Part shown: one piece after another, positions 44,006 through 52,479 of the stretch | Numbering within the stretch: position 1 is the first letter of the stretch | Layout of the letters: the number at the start of each line of letters is the position of its first letter | Origin: Neptuniibacter sp. CAU 1671 | GTDB taxonomy: Bacteria > Pseudomonadota > Gammaproteobacteria > Pseudomonadales > Balneatricaceae | Assembly: GCF_029222905.1 (NCBI RefSeq) | Contig: NZ_JARHUE010000001.1 | Coordinates: forward strand, 558,001-622,000 | Direction: 5' to 3' | Length of the DNA: 64,000 nt | Notes under the pieces: model-generated | Database searches by the model: none | Told to the model about the DNA's origin: nothing | What the model saw: the letters and a program-made list of their open reading frames with translations, nothing else | Translations under genes and position numbers: made by a program

Positions 44006-46639
44006 TCAGTGTTTCTGCAGCAGCGCTGCCAGTTCCGGGATACAGGAACCACAGTTGGTACCGCATTTCAGCTTTTCACCCAGTGCTTCGACTGAACGGC
44101 AGCCCATGCTGATGGCATCCTCAATGGCATTGCTGCCCACCTGATAGCAGCTGCAGATAATCTGACCCGGATCTTCAAGCTCACAGCCCGTCACGCTTAA
44201 CAGGTAGCGGCGCTGATCCATCGCCAGATCAGTTTCAGCAAACATATCCTCCAGCCACATCGTGGATGGGATCTGACCATAGGGCATGACAAAAAAGGCC
44301 CACTCCAGTTGCTCACCGTTCAAACCGGCGGCACGGAAGCTGCCCATGCCTTTATCTTCCAGCCAGATATCCGCAGTACCAAAATGCTCCCGGCACCAGG
44401 CCAGACCATCTGTCAGTGCGGTATCGTCAGCCAGATAATAGAGGGTCGCATTGTCTTTTGGCACCCGTGACCAGTAAGTCACCGGCAGAGATTTATCAAG
44501 CGGTTCCCGGACCATCAGCCAGCCTTCCCAGACTGGCTGCAGAGCTTCAATCTTAACCGCGGCATGTTTCGCTTCCGGCTGACCGGACACGGGGTCTGTC
44601 ACCGGTGCAACCAGCGTCCCCATGCGGGCCTGAGCGCTGAACAGACCGTTCCAGTGCATCGGTACAAAGATCTCCCCTTTGCGCTGCCCGGCTTCAGGTA
44701 CACGTGCCCGCCCAATAAACTCACCCAGCGTATTGGTGACTTTAACCAAAGCACCTTCAGTAATGCCGTAGGTTTTTGCATCCTCAGGGTGCAGCTCGAC
44801 AAAGGGCTCAGCGCGATGCTGGAACAACAGCGGTGCACGACCGGTAATCGCCATGGTGTGCCACTGATCGCGGATACGGCCCGTATTCATAATTAAAGGC
44901 TGTTCAGCGGTGGGCTGCTGCACCGGCGCACGGGTAATGATCGGGATAAACCGCGCCCGGCCCGACGGCGTAAAGAACTTACCATCGGCAAACATACGTG
45001 CCGTGCCGTAAGGTGCGGCATCGTTGACCGGCCACTGGACCGGTGCGAGATTATCGTAGGCTTTTTCATCAATGTTCTGCAGCAGACTGATATCAAAATC
45101 ACGGCTGCCGTTGTTTTCAAAGCCGGAGAGCGCGGCATGTTCGGCAAAAATCTGCGCCGGATGCTCATAAGCGAATGCCTCGCCATAACCCATACGTTTA
45201 GCCACTTCAGACACAATCCACCAATCATGACGGGCTTCACCGCTTGGCGGCAGCAGGCTGCGCTGACGGGAGATCCGACGTTCTGAATTGGTGACGGTAC
45301 CGTTTTTCTCGCTCCAGCCGGTCGCAGGCAGGCAGACGTTGGCCACTTTCAGGGTATCGGTATTGGCAATACATTCAGATACCACCACCAGAGGACAAGC
45401 CTCCAGCGCACGTTTCACCTGATCGGCATTTGGCAGGCTGACCACCGGGTTCGTGCCCATGATCCAGATCGCTTTGACTTTGCCAGCTTCCACCGCTTCA
45501 AACAGATCAACCGCTTTCAGGCCGTCACTGCGTGCCATGTTAGGTGCATTCCAGAAGCGCCCTACCCGGTTAATCATCTCTTCCGAGCTGTAATCCATGT
45601 GTGCGGCCAGCTGGTTAGCCAGCCCACCTACTTCACGTCCACCCATGGCATTGGGCTGCCCTGTGATAGAGAACGGACCGGCACCGGGCTTACCGATACG
45701 TGCAGTCGCCAGATGGCAGTTAATGATGGCATTGGAGTTGTCGGTCCCGCTGGATGACTGGTTAACCCCCTGCGAATAGAAGGTCACCGTCTTTGCTTCA
45801 GCGGTAAACCACTCAAAAAACTGAGTCAGCCGCGACAGGTCGATATCGCAGGCTTTTGCAGCCGAACTCAAATCCGGGAATTCGGCCTGAGAAGCGGCAA
45901 CTGCATCTTCAAACCCCTCAGTACACTGCTCAATCCAGCACTGATCTATAGCACCACTGCGTGCAAGATGGGCCAGCAACGCAGAAAACAGTGACGTATC
46001 CGAGCCCGGTTTAATCGGCAGATGAAGATCAGCCAGATCACAGGTAGCCGTCTCACGCGGATCAACCACCACGACTTTCATGTCCGGATTTTTTTGCTTC
46101 GCGGCCTTCATCCGCTGGAACAGAATCGGATGGTTCCACGCTGCATTGGAGCCTACCAGCACCAGTAGGTTGGCCAGCTCTAAATCTTCGTAGCAGCAGG
46201 GCACCGTATCGGTGCCAAATGCACGCTTATAGCCCGCAACAGCAGACGACATACAAAGCCGTGAGTTGGTGTCCACATTTGAGGTGCCCACAAATCCTTT
46301 GAGCAGTTTATTGGCCACATAATAGTCTTCAGTCAACAACTGGCCGGAAAGATAAAAAGCAACCGAATCCGGCCCGTGCTCTTTAATGGTGCCTAAAAAT
46401 CCACTTGCGACCTTATTTAGCGCATCTTCCCAGGAGGCGGCCTGCCCATCAATCAGGGGGGAAAGCAGACGGCCATCCGTACCCAGAACTTTATCCAACG
46501 CAGAGCCTTTGACACAGAGACGACCAAAATTTGCAGGATGCCCGGCGTCTCCTTTCACTCCTGTCACCTGGTTATTGTTAACCTCGGCATCTACTCCGCA
46601 GCCCACGCCGCAGTAAGGACAGGTAGTTTGTTTTTGCAT
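44006..46639 (-). CDS. nasA: Assimilatory nitrate reductase catalytic subunit NasA
   Basis: An 877-residue cytoplasmic molybdoenzyme reducing nitrate to nitrite. The N-terminal [4Fe-4S] site is CPYCGVGCGVDAEV and later GRLCVKGSALDKVLG. The molybdopterin domains include RLCMSSAVAGYKRAFGTD, VVDPRETATCDLADLHLPIK and GQPNAMGGREVGGLANQL. The C-terminus has a BFD-like [2Fe-2S] domain (IICSCYQVGSNAIED, then LKCGTNCGSCIPEL), as in NasA proteins that take electrons from NADH/ferredoxin partners. ATG 46639 has GGTGGAG upstream. It is divergent from nasT, with a sigma-54-type promoter and a leader hairpin. Confidence 0.95.
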   Translation of the reverse strand: MQKQTTCPYCGVGCGVDAEVNNNQVTGVKGDAGHPANFGRLCVKGSALDKVLGTDGRLLSPLIDGQAASWEDALNKVASGFLGTIKEHGPDSVAFYLSGQLLTEDYYVANKLLKGFVGTSNVDTNSRLCMSSAVAGYKRAFGTDTVPCCYEDLELANLLVLVGSNAAWNHPILFQRMKAAKQKNPDMKVVVVDPRETATCDLADLHLPIKPGSDTSLFSALLAHLARSGAIDQCWIEQCTEGFEDAVAASQAEFPDLSSAAKACDIDLSRLTQFFEWFTAEAKTVTFYSQGVNQSSSGTDNSNAIINCHLATARIGKPGAGPFSITGQPNAMGGREVGGLANQLAAHMDYSSEEMINRVGRFWNAPNMARSDGLKAVDLFEAVEAGKVKAIWIMGTNPVVSLPNADQVKRALEACPLVVVSECIANTDTLKVANVCLPATGWSEKNGTVTNSERRISRQRSLLPPSGEARHDWWIVSEVAKRMGYGEAFAYEHPAQIFAEHAALSGFENNGSRDFDISLLQNIDEKAYDNLAPVQWPVNDAAPYGTARMFADGKFFTPSGRARFIPIITRAPVQQPTAEQPLIMNTGRIRDQWHTMAITGRAPLLFQHRAEPFVELHPEDAKTYGITEGALVKVTNTLGEFIGRARVPEAGQRKGEIFVPMHWNGLFSAQARMGTLVAPVTDPVSGQPEAKHAAVKIEALQPVWEGWLMVREPLDKSLPVTYWSRVPKDNATLYYLADDTALTDGLAWCREHFGTADIWLEDKGMGSFRAAGLNGEQLEWAFFVMPYGQIPSTMWLEDMFAETDLAMDQRRYLLSVTGCELEDPGQIICSCYQVGSNAIEDAISMGCRSVEALGEKLKCGTNCGSCIPELAALLQKH

Positions 46640-46653
46640 TGATTTCTCCACCT

Positions 46654-46676
46654 AAAAGGCGCAACGATTGCCTTTT
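46654..46676 (-). promoter_or_regulatory. Leader hairpin in front of nasA
   Basis: On the minus strand AAAAGGC/GCCTTTT forms a 7-bp stem about eight bases before the nasA Shine-Dalgarno. The stem repeats the AAAGGC(G) motif of the nrtA and narK attenuators, but the T run is only four bases, so its strength is uncertain. Confidence 0.45.
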
Positions 46677-46782
46677 ATTCACTACACTTTATAAACACAT
46701 ACATCCACATTTGCGATGCCACTATGGCGCCCGCTCTATAACCTCGTTGTCATTTTCAGGCTTATCTAGGGTGCAAACGGAA

Positions 46783-46798
46783 CGCAATAAATATGCCA
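46783..46798 (-). promoter_or_regulatory. Sigma-54-type promoter of nasA
   Basis: On the minus strand TGGCAT-ATTTA-TTGCG matches the -24/-12 consensus, with GG and GC ten bases apart. It would start transcription about 135 bases before nasA, giving room for the leader hairpin. Confidence 0.65.
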
Positions 46799-46804
46799 CT
46801 AAAT

Positions 46805-46820
46805 TGGAATGGTTCTTGCT
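46805..46820 (+). promoter_or_regulatory. Sigma-54-type promoter of nasT
   Basis: TGGAAT-GGTTC-TTGCT has the GG-N10-GC core and ends 34 bp before the nasT start. It is back to back with the nasA promoter, six bases apart. Confidence 0.55.
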
Positions 46821-46854
46821 GCATTATTGGGCATCCAATTCGGGAAATGGATAG

Positions 46855-47460
46855 ATGACCAAAGAAACACAACTCAAGGTCTTGCTGATAGATGATGAAC
46901 CGGACCGCGTTAAAGCGCTCGAGGATGCGCTGAATGCTCTGGGTCACAATGTCGTATGTCACCTGACCCAACCCAATGAACTGAACAGACATGTCGAGCA
47001 GACAGAGCCCGACATCGTCATTATAGACATGGATTCGCCTAACCGAGATACCTTGGAAAGCATGGCAACCATGAGTCGACAGAATCCGCGACCGATCATC
47101 TTTTTTGCCGAACAGCAGAATGATCGGGCTGCCATGGCTGCCGCCATTAATGCCGGCGTCAGTGCCTATGTGGCAGACGGCCTTCAGCCTGATCGGGTGA
47201 AGACCATTATGGATACCGCCATTGCCCAGTTCGACGCGTATAACTCGCTCCGTCAGGAACTGGATAAGGCCAAAACCCAACTGGCTGATCGCAAGATCAT
47301 TGAGAAAGCCAAGGGCATGCTGATGAAACACCAGGGCTGCGACGAGGAGCAGGCATACAGCACCCTGAGAAAACTGGCCATGGATCGGGGTCAGAAATTG
47401 ATTGATGTTGCGCGCAATGTAATTGATGTACTTGAACTCGCCAGCGGCGCAAGTCGGTAA
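46855..47460 (+). CDS. nasT: ANTAR-domain antiterminator NasT
   Basis: A 201-residue protein with an N-terminal receiver-like domain (VLLIDDEPDRVKALEDAL; Asp in DIVIIDMDSPNR) and a C-terminal ANTAR RNA-binding domain: LADRKIIEKAKGMLMKHQ, then EEQAYSTLRKLAMDRGQKL. The receiver has Asp (YVADGL) where the conserved Lys would be, as usual in NasT, which is controlled by binding NasS rather than by phosphorylation. Free NasT binds paired hexaloop hairpins in leader RNAs and prevents termination. The leaders of nrtA and narK carry such structures. nasS follows 18 bp downstream. Confidence 0.93.
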   Translation: MTKETQLKVLLIDDEPDRVKALEDALNALGHNVVCHLTQPNELNRHVEQTEPDIVIIDMDSPNRDTLESMATMSRQNPRPIIFFAEQQNDRAAMAAAINAGVSAYVADGLQPDRVKTIMDTAIAQFDAYNSLRQELDKAKTQLADRKIIEKAKGMLMKHQGCDEEQAYSTLRKLAMDRGQKLIDVARNVIDVLELASGASR

Positions 47461-47478
47461 GAATAAAGAGGATTCCCT

Positions 47479-48498
47479 ATGTCAGAACAACTGACACCGG
47501 AAAAAACAGATCTCAAGCTTGGTTTTGTTGCCTTGCTCGACTGTGCTCCCCTGGTGGTTGCAAGGGAGAAAGGTTTTTTCAACGATCACGGTTTGAATGT
47601 CATTCTATGTAAAGAAGCGTCCTGGGCCTCCATCCGCGATAAGGTAAGCTTCGGTCTGTATGATGGCGCGCACATGCTGGCGCCCATGCCTCTGGCTTCA
47701 ACGCTGGGCATGAACGGTAACCAGACCAATATGCTGACAGCTCTGACCCTGAGTCAGAATGGCACCGCCATTACCCTGGCGCGCAAGCCTTATCTGGAAC
47801 TGTCAGAACAGATCAACGACTGGAGTGATACAGACGCCGTCGGTAAAGCATTTCATGACTGGGTCAAACAGACAGATAAACGGCCGGTACTGGCTACGGT
47901 TTACCCCTACTCCAACCATCACTACCAGTTGCTCTACTGGCTGAAGCAATATCAGATTGACGTTGATCAGGACATAAACCTGGTCGCCGTACCGCCTGTG
48001 CAGATGGTGGGTAGCCTGGCCGACGGTCTGATTGATGGTTTCTGTGTCGGAGAACCCTGGAACAGCCTGGCTTTGCTGCGCAATATTGGCGGCATCCTGA
48101 CAACCGGCTTCCAGATCTGGGGATCCCATATGGAGAAAGTGCTGGGCGTTACCCAGGAATGGGCTGAAAAATACCCCAACACCCACCGTGCACTGGTCAG
48201 CGCATTGATGGAGGGCTGCCACTGGGCAGAGGCACCTGAAAACCGGGAAGAGCTGATGCAAATGCTGGCCCTGCCACCCTACCTTGATCAATCTGCACGC
48301 CAACTGACAGGATTCCATTCACCCTTCCCGATGCATCAGCGCATGTACGGTGAGAACGTCAACCGCCCTGATCCGGAATATGGCCGGTTCCTGCTGCAAC
48401 AGATGCTGGCCTGCGGACAACTGAATGAAGTAGATGCTGAAACCTGCAGCCTGGTTGATCAGGTCTATCGCCGGGACCTGTTCACGGCCTGGCAGTAA
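47479..48498 (+). CDS. nasS: Nitrate sensor NasS
   Basis: A 339-residue protein of the NrtA/CmpA binding-protein family without a signal peptide, hence cytoplasmic. Conserved parts are LKLGFVALLDCAPLVVAREK, YDGAHMLAPMPLASTLGMNG, TVYPYSNHHYQLLYWLKQYQ and DGLIDGFCVGEPWNSLALL. NasS binds NasT when nitrate is absent and releases it when nitrate or nitrite binds. It is homologous to NrtA at 48905, so sensor and transporter probably share a duplicated nitrate pocket. The gene order here is nasT-nasS. AGAGGATT precedes the ATG and a strong terminator follows. Confidence 0.92.
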   Translation: MSEQLTPEKTDLKLGFVALLDCAPLVVAREKGFFNDHGLNVILCKEASWASIRDKVSFGLYDGAHMLAPMPLASTLGMNGNQTNMLTALTLSQNGTAITLARKPYLELSEQINDWSDTDAVGKAFHDWVKQTDKRPVLATVYPYSNHHYQLLYWLKQYQIDVDQDINLVAVPPVQMVGSLADGLIDGFCVGEPWNSLALLRNIGGILTTGFQIWGSHMEKVLGVTQEWAEKYPNTHRALVSALMEGCHWAEAPENREELMQMLALPPYLDQSARQLTGFHSPFPMHQRMYGENVNRPDPEYGRFLLQQMLACGQLNEVDAETCSLVDQVYRRDLFTAWQ

Positions 48499-48519
48499 AC
48501 ACCTATCCGATCCTCAACA

Positions 48520-48546
48520 AGCCGGTCTTCTATGACCGGCTTTTTT
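48520..48546 (+). terminator. nasTS rho-independent terminator
   Basis: AGCCGGTC/GACCGGCT stem with a 6-base loop and a T run, 22 bases after nasS. It separates nasTS from the nrt operon. Confidence 0.9.
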
Positions 48547-48574
48547 GTGGCTGAAACCGCGTGCACAAACAGGA

Positions 48575-48642
48575 TGCACCGACATAGAACCCTGCACTCT
48601 AAAGATGTTTCAGGAATGCACCATTAAAAACCATCCTGCACC
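48575..48642 (+). promoter_or_regulatory. Cluster of TGCACC half-sites (possible NtrC sites)
   Basis: TGCACC occurs at 48575, 48617 and 48637, with TGCACT at 48593, about 85-155 bp upstream of the nrtA sigma-54 promoter. This is half of the NtrC consensus TGCACC-N5-GGTGCA. No complete dyad is present, so NtrC binding is tentative. Confidence 0.4.
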
Positions 48643-48728
48643 ATGCTGCAGCGCAAAAAAACATCAAAGCCAATCTCTGATCACTAAAAAATAATATAAG
48701 TAATTGTTTTTAAATTATTTTATAAAAA

Positions 48729-48744
48729 TGGCACACCCTATGCA
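48729..48744 (+). promoter_or_regulatory. Sigma-54-type promoter of the nrt operon
   Basis: TGGCAC at 48729 and TGCA at 48741 give the GG-N10-GC core. Initiation about 12 bases downstream would place the RNA start just before the leader hairpin at 48759. Confidence 0.7.
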
Positions 48745-48758
48745 TTTCATCTAACAAG

Positions 48759-48780
48759 AGTTCACCAACGCTGGTTAACT
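48759..48780 (+). promoter_or_regulatory. ANTAR-target hairpin in the nrtA leader
   Basis: AGTTCACC/GGTTAACT (one C-T mismatch) closes the six-base loop AACGCT, which has A at position 1 and G at position 4 as in RNAs bound by ANTAR proteins. A second small hairpin, GGCTT/AAGCC at 48795-48809, follows, though its loop is five bases. Confidence 0.6.
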
Positions 48781-48825
48781 TGTAGGATCTATCCGGCTTC
48801 CCGAAAGCCCCCGAACAGATATGGC

Positions 48826-48881
48826 AAAGGCGCCTTACAGGTTGTGATTATTTTCGCAACGCTGTTGGCGCCTTTTTATTT
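48826..48881 (+). terminator. Attenuator terminator before nrtA
   Basis: AAAGGCGCC (48826-48834) pairs with GGCGCCTTT (48867-48875). The loop extends the stem through ACAG/CTGT and GTTGTG/CGCAAC, and a T-rich tail follows. It ends about 24 bases before nrtA. With the preceding hexaloop hairpin it forms a NasT-type antitermination leader. Confidence 0.85.
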
Positions 48882-48904
48882 TTTATGAACTGGAGGAAAC
48901 TTCC

Positions 48905-50284
48905 ATGCTCAAGAATAAAAAGGCGTTGCTTAGCAAGCTTATCGGCACTGCGGTTCTCGCAGCCAGCCTGTCCACAGGCGCGGCCTGGGCAGAGATTGGC
49001 GCGCCCGAGAAAGAGGACCTGAAATTCGGTTTTATCAAACTGACCGATATGGCCCCATTGGCAATCGCCTATGAGAAAGGCTATTTCGAGGATGAAGGAC
49101 TGTACGTCACCCTTGAAGCTCAGGCCAACTGGAAAGTTCTTCTGGACCGTGTAATCGACGGTCAGCTGGACGGTGCACACATGCTTGCCGGTCAGCCGCT
49201 GGGCGCCACCATCGGTTTTGGTACTCAGGCACATATCATCACCGCGTTCAGCATGGACCTTAACGGTAACGGCATCACTGTTTCCAACGAAATTTGGGAA
49301 CAGATGAAACCCAATATTCCAAAACAGGCAGATGGCAAACCGGTTCACCCGATCAAAGCTGACTACCTGAAGCCAGTAGTAGAGAAATACAAAAAAGAGG
49401 GCAAACCCTTCAAAATGGGCATGGTATTCCCAGTCTCAACCCATAACTATGAACTGCGTTATTGGTTGGCTGCTGGCGGTATCCACCCGGGTTTCTATGC
49501 CCCACATAAAGGCGACACCTCCGGCAACATCCAGGCAGACGCATTGCTGTCTGTCACCCCACCACCACAGATGCCCGCAACACTGGAAGCTGGCACTATC
49601 TATGGCTACTGCGTAGGCGAGCCATGGAACCAGCAGGCTGTATTCAAAGGCATCGGCGTACCGGTCATCACTGACTACGAGATCTGGAAAGACAACCCAG
49701 AGAAAGTATTCGGTGTATCCAAAGAGTGGGCTGACAAGTATCCAAACACCAACCTGCGTGTGATCAAAGCGATGATCCGTGCGGCGAAATGGCTGGATGA
49801 CAACAACAACGCCAACCGTCCTGAAGCTGTGAAAATCCTGTCTCAGCCTAACTACGTAGGCGCAGACTACGACGTTATCGCTAACTCCATGACCGGCACC
49901 TTCGAGTACGAAAAAGGCGACAAGCGTGATGTACCGGACTTCAACGTATTCTTCCGTTACAACGCAACCTATCCGTACTACTCAGACGCTATCTGGTACC
50001 TGACGCAGATGCGTCGCTGGGGTCAGATTGCTGATGCCAAACCAGACAGCTGGTACATGGACATCGCTAAAAAGGTATACCGTCCAGACCTCTACGCGCT
50101 GGCTGCTAAAGAACTGATCGCAGAAGGCAAAATGAGTGCTGATATGTTCCCGGACTTCACAACCGAAGACGGCTTCCGTGAACCACAGACGCACTTCATC
50201 GACAACATCACCTATGACGGCAGCAAGCCGAACGAATACCTGACCAAGTTCAAAATTGGTCTGAAAGGTGACGAGAAAATCTGA
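48905..50284 (+). CDS. nrtA: Nitrate ABC transporter substrate-binding protein NrtA
   Basis: A 459-residue periplasmic binding protein of the NrtA/CmpA family. The signal peptide runs to about residue 29 (cleavage near GAAWAEIG). Binding-domain motifs are [60 protein letters not shown] and [20 protein letters not shown]. It delivers nitrate to NrtB/NrtD. GGAGGAAAC precedes the ATG. A stable hairpin separates it from nrtB and probably lets it be made in excess. Confidence 0.95.
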   Translation: MLKNKKALLSKLIGTAVLAASLSTGAAWAEIGAPEKEDLKFGFIKLTDMAPLAIAYEKGYFEDEGLYVTLEAQANWKVLLDRVIDGQLDGAHMLAGQPLGATIGFGTQAHIITAFSMDLNGNGITVSNEIWEQMKPNIPKQADGKPVHPIKADYLKPVVEKYKKEGKPFKMGMVFPVSTHNYELRYWLAAGGIHPGFYAPHKGDTSGNIQADALLSVTPPPQMPATLEAGTIYGYCVGEPWNQQAVFKGIGVPVITDYEIWKDNPEKVFGVSKEWADKYPNTNLRVIKAMIRAAKWLDDNNNANRPEAVKILSQPNYVGADYDVIANSMTGTFEYEKGDKRDVPDFNVFFRYNATYPYYSDAIWYLTQMRRWGQIADAKPDSWYMDIAKKVYRPDLYALAAKELIAEGKMSADMFPDFTTEDGFREPQTHFIDNITYDGSKPNEYLTKFKIGLKGDEKI

Positions 50285-50300
50285 TCTGACTGCCACTAAA

Positions 50301-50323
50301 GCCCCTCCGCGCTGCGGAGGGGC
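50301..50323 (+). repeat. Intercistronic hairpin after nrtA
   Basis: GCCCCTCCGC/GCGGAGGGGC is a perfect 10-bp stem with a 3-base loop and no T run. It is likely to protect the nrtA mRNA 3' end, giving more binding protein than permease, as in other ABC operons. Confidence 0.7.
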
Positions 50324-50349
50324 CCAGATCACCGAGGGAGTATCCTGTT

Positions 50350-51336
50350 ATGAGTCAAATGATCGCTACTTTGGGCTTGGGCGCCCTGTTTGAAAACCCC
50401 CGCGCTAGCCTGGCCAAGCTGAGCAAAGCCGTGCTTTTACCTCTGGTTGGTCTGCTGGTATTTCTGTTTATCTGGGAAGTTGGTGCAAAAAGCATCAACA
50501 CCTCACTGGGTGTTTTTCCTGGACCCAAAGCAGTCTACGAACAGTCAGTAAACCTGATTAATGAACACCGCGCTGAACGTACGCGCGAACAGGAATTTTA
50601 CGACCGTCAGGAAGAACGCAACGCCAAAAAACTGGCCAAGAACCCTGATGCCGAAGTGAAAATCCGCCCCTATACCGGTGCGCCAACTTTCTTTGATCAG
50701 ATTGGCACCAGTCTGATCACTGTGATGAGCGGCTTTATTCTGGCTTCGCTGATTGCCATTCCCGGTGGCATCATGATCGGCCTGAATCAGCAGCTTTACT
50801 CTGCGCTGAATCCTTTGATTCAGTTGTTTAAACCAATCTCTCCACTGGCATGGCTGCCGCTGGTCACCATGGTGGTGAGTGCGGTCTACGTAAGTGATGA
50901 TCCAATGTTTGCCAAGTCCTTCATCACTTCACTGATTACGGTATCCCTGTGCAGCCTGTGGCCAACACTGCTGAATACTGCGGTGGGTGTATCCAGCATC
51001 AGTAAAGATCTGCAGAACGTCTCTCAGGTACTGCGCCTGAGCTGGATGACACACATCATCAAAATTGTACTGCCCTCTTCCATCCCAATGATGTTTACCG
51101 GTCTGCGTTTGTCACTGGGTATCGCATGGATGGTTTTGATTGCCGCTGAGATGCTGGCGCAGAACCCTGGCTTGGGCAAATTTGTCTGGGATGAGTTCCA
51201 GAACGGCAGCTCCCAGTCCCTGAGCCGTATCATGGTCGCGGTGCTGGTCATCGGTCTGATCGGGTTCCTGCTGGACCGCTGCATGTTGCTGCTGCAGCGC
51301 AAAGTGTCCTGGGATAAAAACGCGGTAACCCGTTAA
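50350..51336 (+). CDS. nrtB: Nitrate ABC transporter permease NrtB
   Basis: A 328-residue inner-membrane permease of the NrtB/SsuC family. The first helix lies at residues 25-45, then a long charged loop of about 80 residues (RTREQEFYDRQEERNAKKLA) that is usual in proteobacterial NrtB, then five or so helices. The EAA-type loop for contact with the ATPase is near residues 205-230 (LQNVSQVLRLSWMTHIIKIV). GAGGGAG lies upstream of the ATG. Confidence 0.94.
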   Translation: MSQMIATLGLGALFENPRASLAKLSKAVLLPLVGLLVFLFIWEVGAKSINTSLGVFPGPKAVYEQSVNLINEHRAERTREQEFYDRQEERNAKKLAKNPDAEVKIRPYTGAPTFFDQIGTSLITVMSGFILASLIAIPGGIMIGLNQQLYSALNPLIQLFKPISPLAWLPLVTMVVSAVYVSDDPMFAKSFITSLITVSLCSLWPTLLNTAVGVSSISKDLQNVSQVLRLSWMTHIIKIVLPSSIPMMFTGLRLSLGIAWMVLIAAEMLAQNPGLGKFVWDEFQNGSSQSLSRIMVAVLVIGLIGFLLDRCMLLLQRKVSWDKNAVTR

Positions 51337-51359
51337 TTCGGCTTTGAGGAGAACAGATT

Positions 51360-52262
51360 ATGAGCATACCTCCAAATCATCTTGAACTGACTAAAGTCGA
51401 GATTGAATTCCCAACCCCTCATGGCCCTTTTAAAGCCCTGCAGGATGTAAACCTGACCATCAACAAAGGTGAGTTTGTCTCCCTGATCGGTCACTCTGGT
51501 TGCGGTAAATCGACGGTACTGAACATTGTTGCCGGTCTGTATCAGGCCACCGCTGGCGGTGTCTTGCTGGACGGTAAAGAAGTGAACGCACCGGGTCCGG
51601 AACGGGCCGTTGTGTTCCAGAATCATTCACTGCTGCCCTGGCTGACCGCCTATGAAAACGTTGAGCTGGCGGTTAAGCAGGTGTTTGGCAAATCCAAGAC
51701 TAAAGCCGAGATGCGTGACTGGATTATCCACAATCTGTCTCTGGTCCACATGGAACATGCCATGCACAAACGTCCGGATGAAATTTCCGGCGGTATGAAA
51801 CAACGGGTTGGCATCGCCCGAGCTCTGGCGATGGAACCTACTGTCCTGCTGATGGATGAGCCGTTTGGTGCACTGGACGCACTCACTCGCGCTCATCTGC
51901 AGGACTCACTCATGGAGATCCAAAAAGAGCTCAACAACACTGTGATCATGATTACCCACGATGTCGACGAAGCCGTACTGCTCTCCGACCGTATCGTCAT
52001 GATGACCAATGGCCCGGCAGCCACCGTGGGAGAGATTCTCTCCATCGACCTGCCACGTCCACGTAACCGTATCCAACTGGCTGATGACGCGCAGTACAAC
52101 CACTACCGACATGAAGTATTGAGCTTCCTCTATGAGAAGCAACGCAAGCCGGTAGATGCTGAAGAAGCGAAGGAAACGGCGGTGACCGAAAAAAAGCTGG
52201 CACAGGAACTGCATAGTTCTTCTTCAGAGGAAAAGACAAAATCAGCTGAAGCAGCTGCATAA
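51360..52262 (+). CDS. nrtD: Nitrate ABC transporter ATP-binding protein NrtD
   Basis: A 300-residue ABC ATPase. Walker A is GHSGCGKSTV near residue 43, the Q loop VVFQNHSLLPWL near 82, the signature ISGGMKQRVGIARALAMEPT near 142 and Walker B VLLMDEPFGALDA near 162, with the switch His in MITHDVDEAV. It is the short, single-domain type: no NrtC-like fused regulatory domain. The C-terminal tail is charged and low in complexity (VDAEEAKETAVTEKKLAQEL). It ends the nrtABD operon. Confidence 0.94.
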   Translation: MSIPPNHLELTKVEIEFPTPHGPFKALQDVNLTINKGEFVSLIGHSGCGKSTVLNIVAGLYQATAGGVLLDGKEVNAPGPERAVVFQNHSLLPWLTAYENVELAVKQVFGKSKTKAEMRDWIIHNLSLVHMEHAMHKRPDEISGGMKQRVGIARALAMEPTVLLMDEPFGALDALTRAHLQDSLMEIQKELNNTVIMITHDVDEAVLLSDRIVMMTNGPAATVGEILSIDLPRPRNRIQLADDAQYNHYRHEVLSFLYEKQRKPVDAEEAKETAVTEKKLAQELHSSSSEEKTKSAEAAA

Positions 52263-52339
52263 CCTCAGCCAGCCCCGGTATCAAAGGCGAATCACCGGAC
52301 TGGCCAGGATGCTGACCAGCCTGGTTTGATGTAACTCCC

Positions 52340-52355
52340 GGTGCAAAGATGCACT
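52340..52355 (+). promoter_or_regulatory. ANTAR-target-like hairpin before narK
   Basis: GGTGC/GCACT (one G-T pair) closes the six-base loop AAAGAT, again with A1 and G4. It precedes a terminator, as in the nrtA leader. Confidence 0.55.
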
Positions 52356-52395
52356 AAAAAGTTGCATAACAGGTCTTTTTGATACATTTTTGAGC

Positions 52396-52453
52396 AAAGG
52401 CGTTCAATTCACACACTAGTGCAACTAGCCTGTGGATTGAGCGCCTTTTTATT
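52396..52453 (+). terminator. Attenuator terminator before narK
   Basis: The 17 bases at 52396-52412 (starting AAAGGCG) pair with 52432-52448 (ending CGCCTTT) with two G-T wobbles, and a T-rich tail follows. It ends about 27 bases before narK and shares the AAAGGCG stem base with the nrtA attenuator. Confidence 0.85.
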
Positions 52454-52479
52454 TGCAAGAAAAATTTGAGGCCATACAC

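Noticed and set aside
52301-52320. Sigma-54 promoter for narK (AGGATG ... AGC)
   Set aside because: Only the GG-N10-GC spacing fits; the flanking bases do not match the consensus, so it was not listed.
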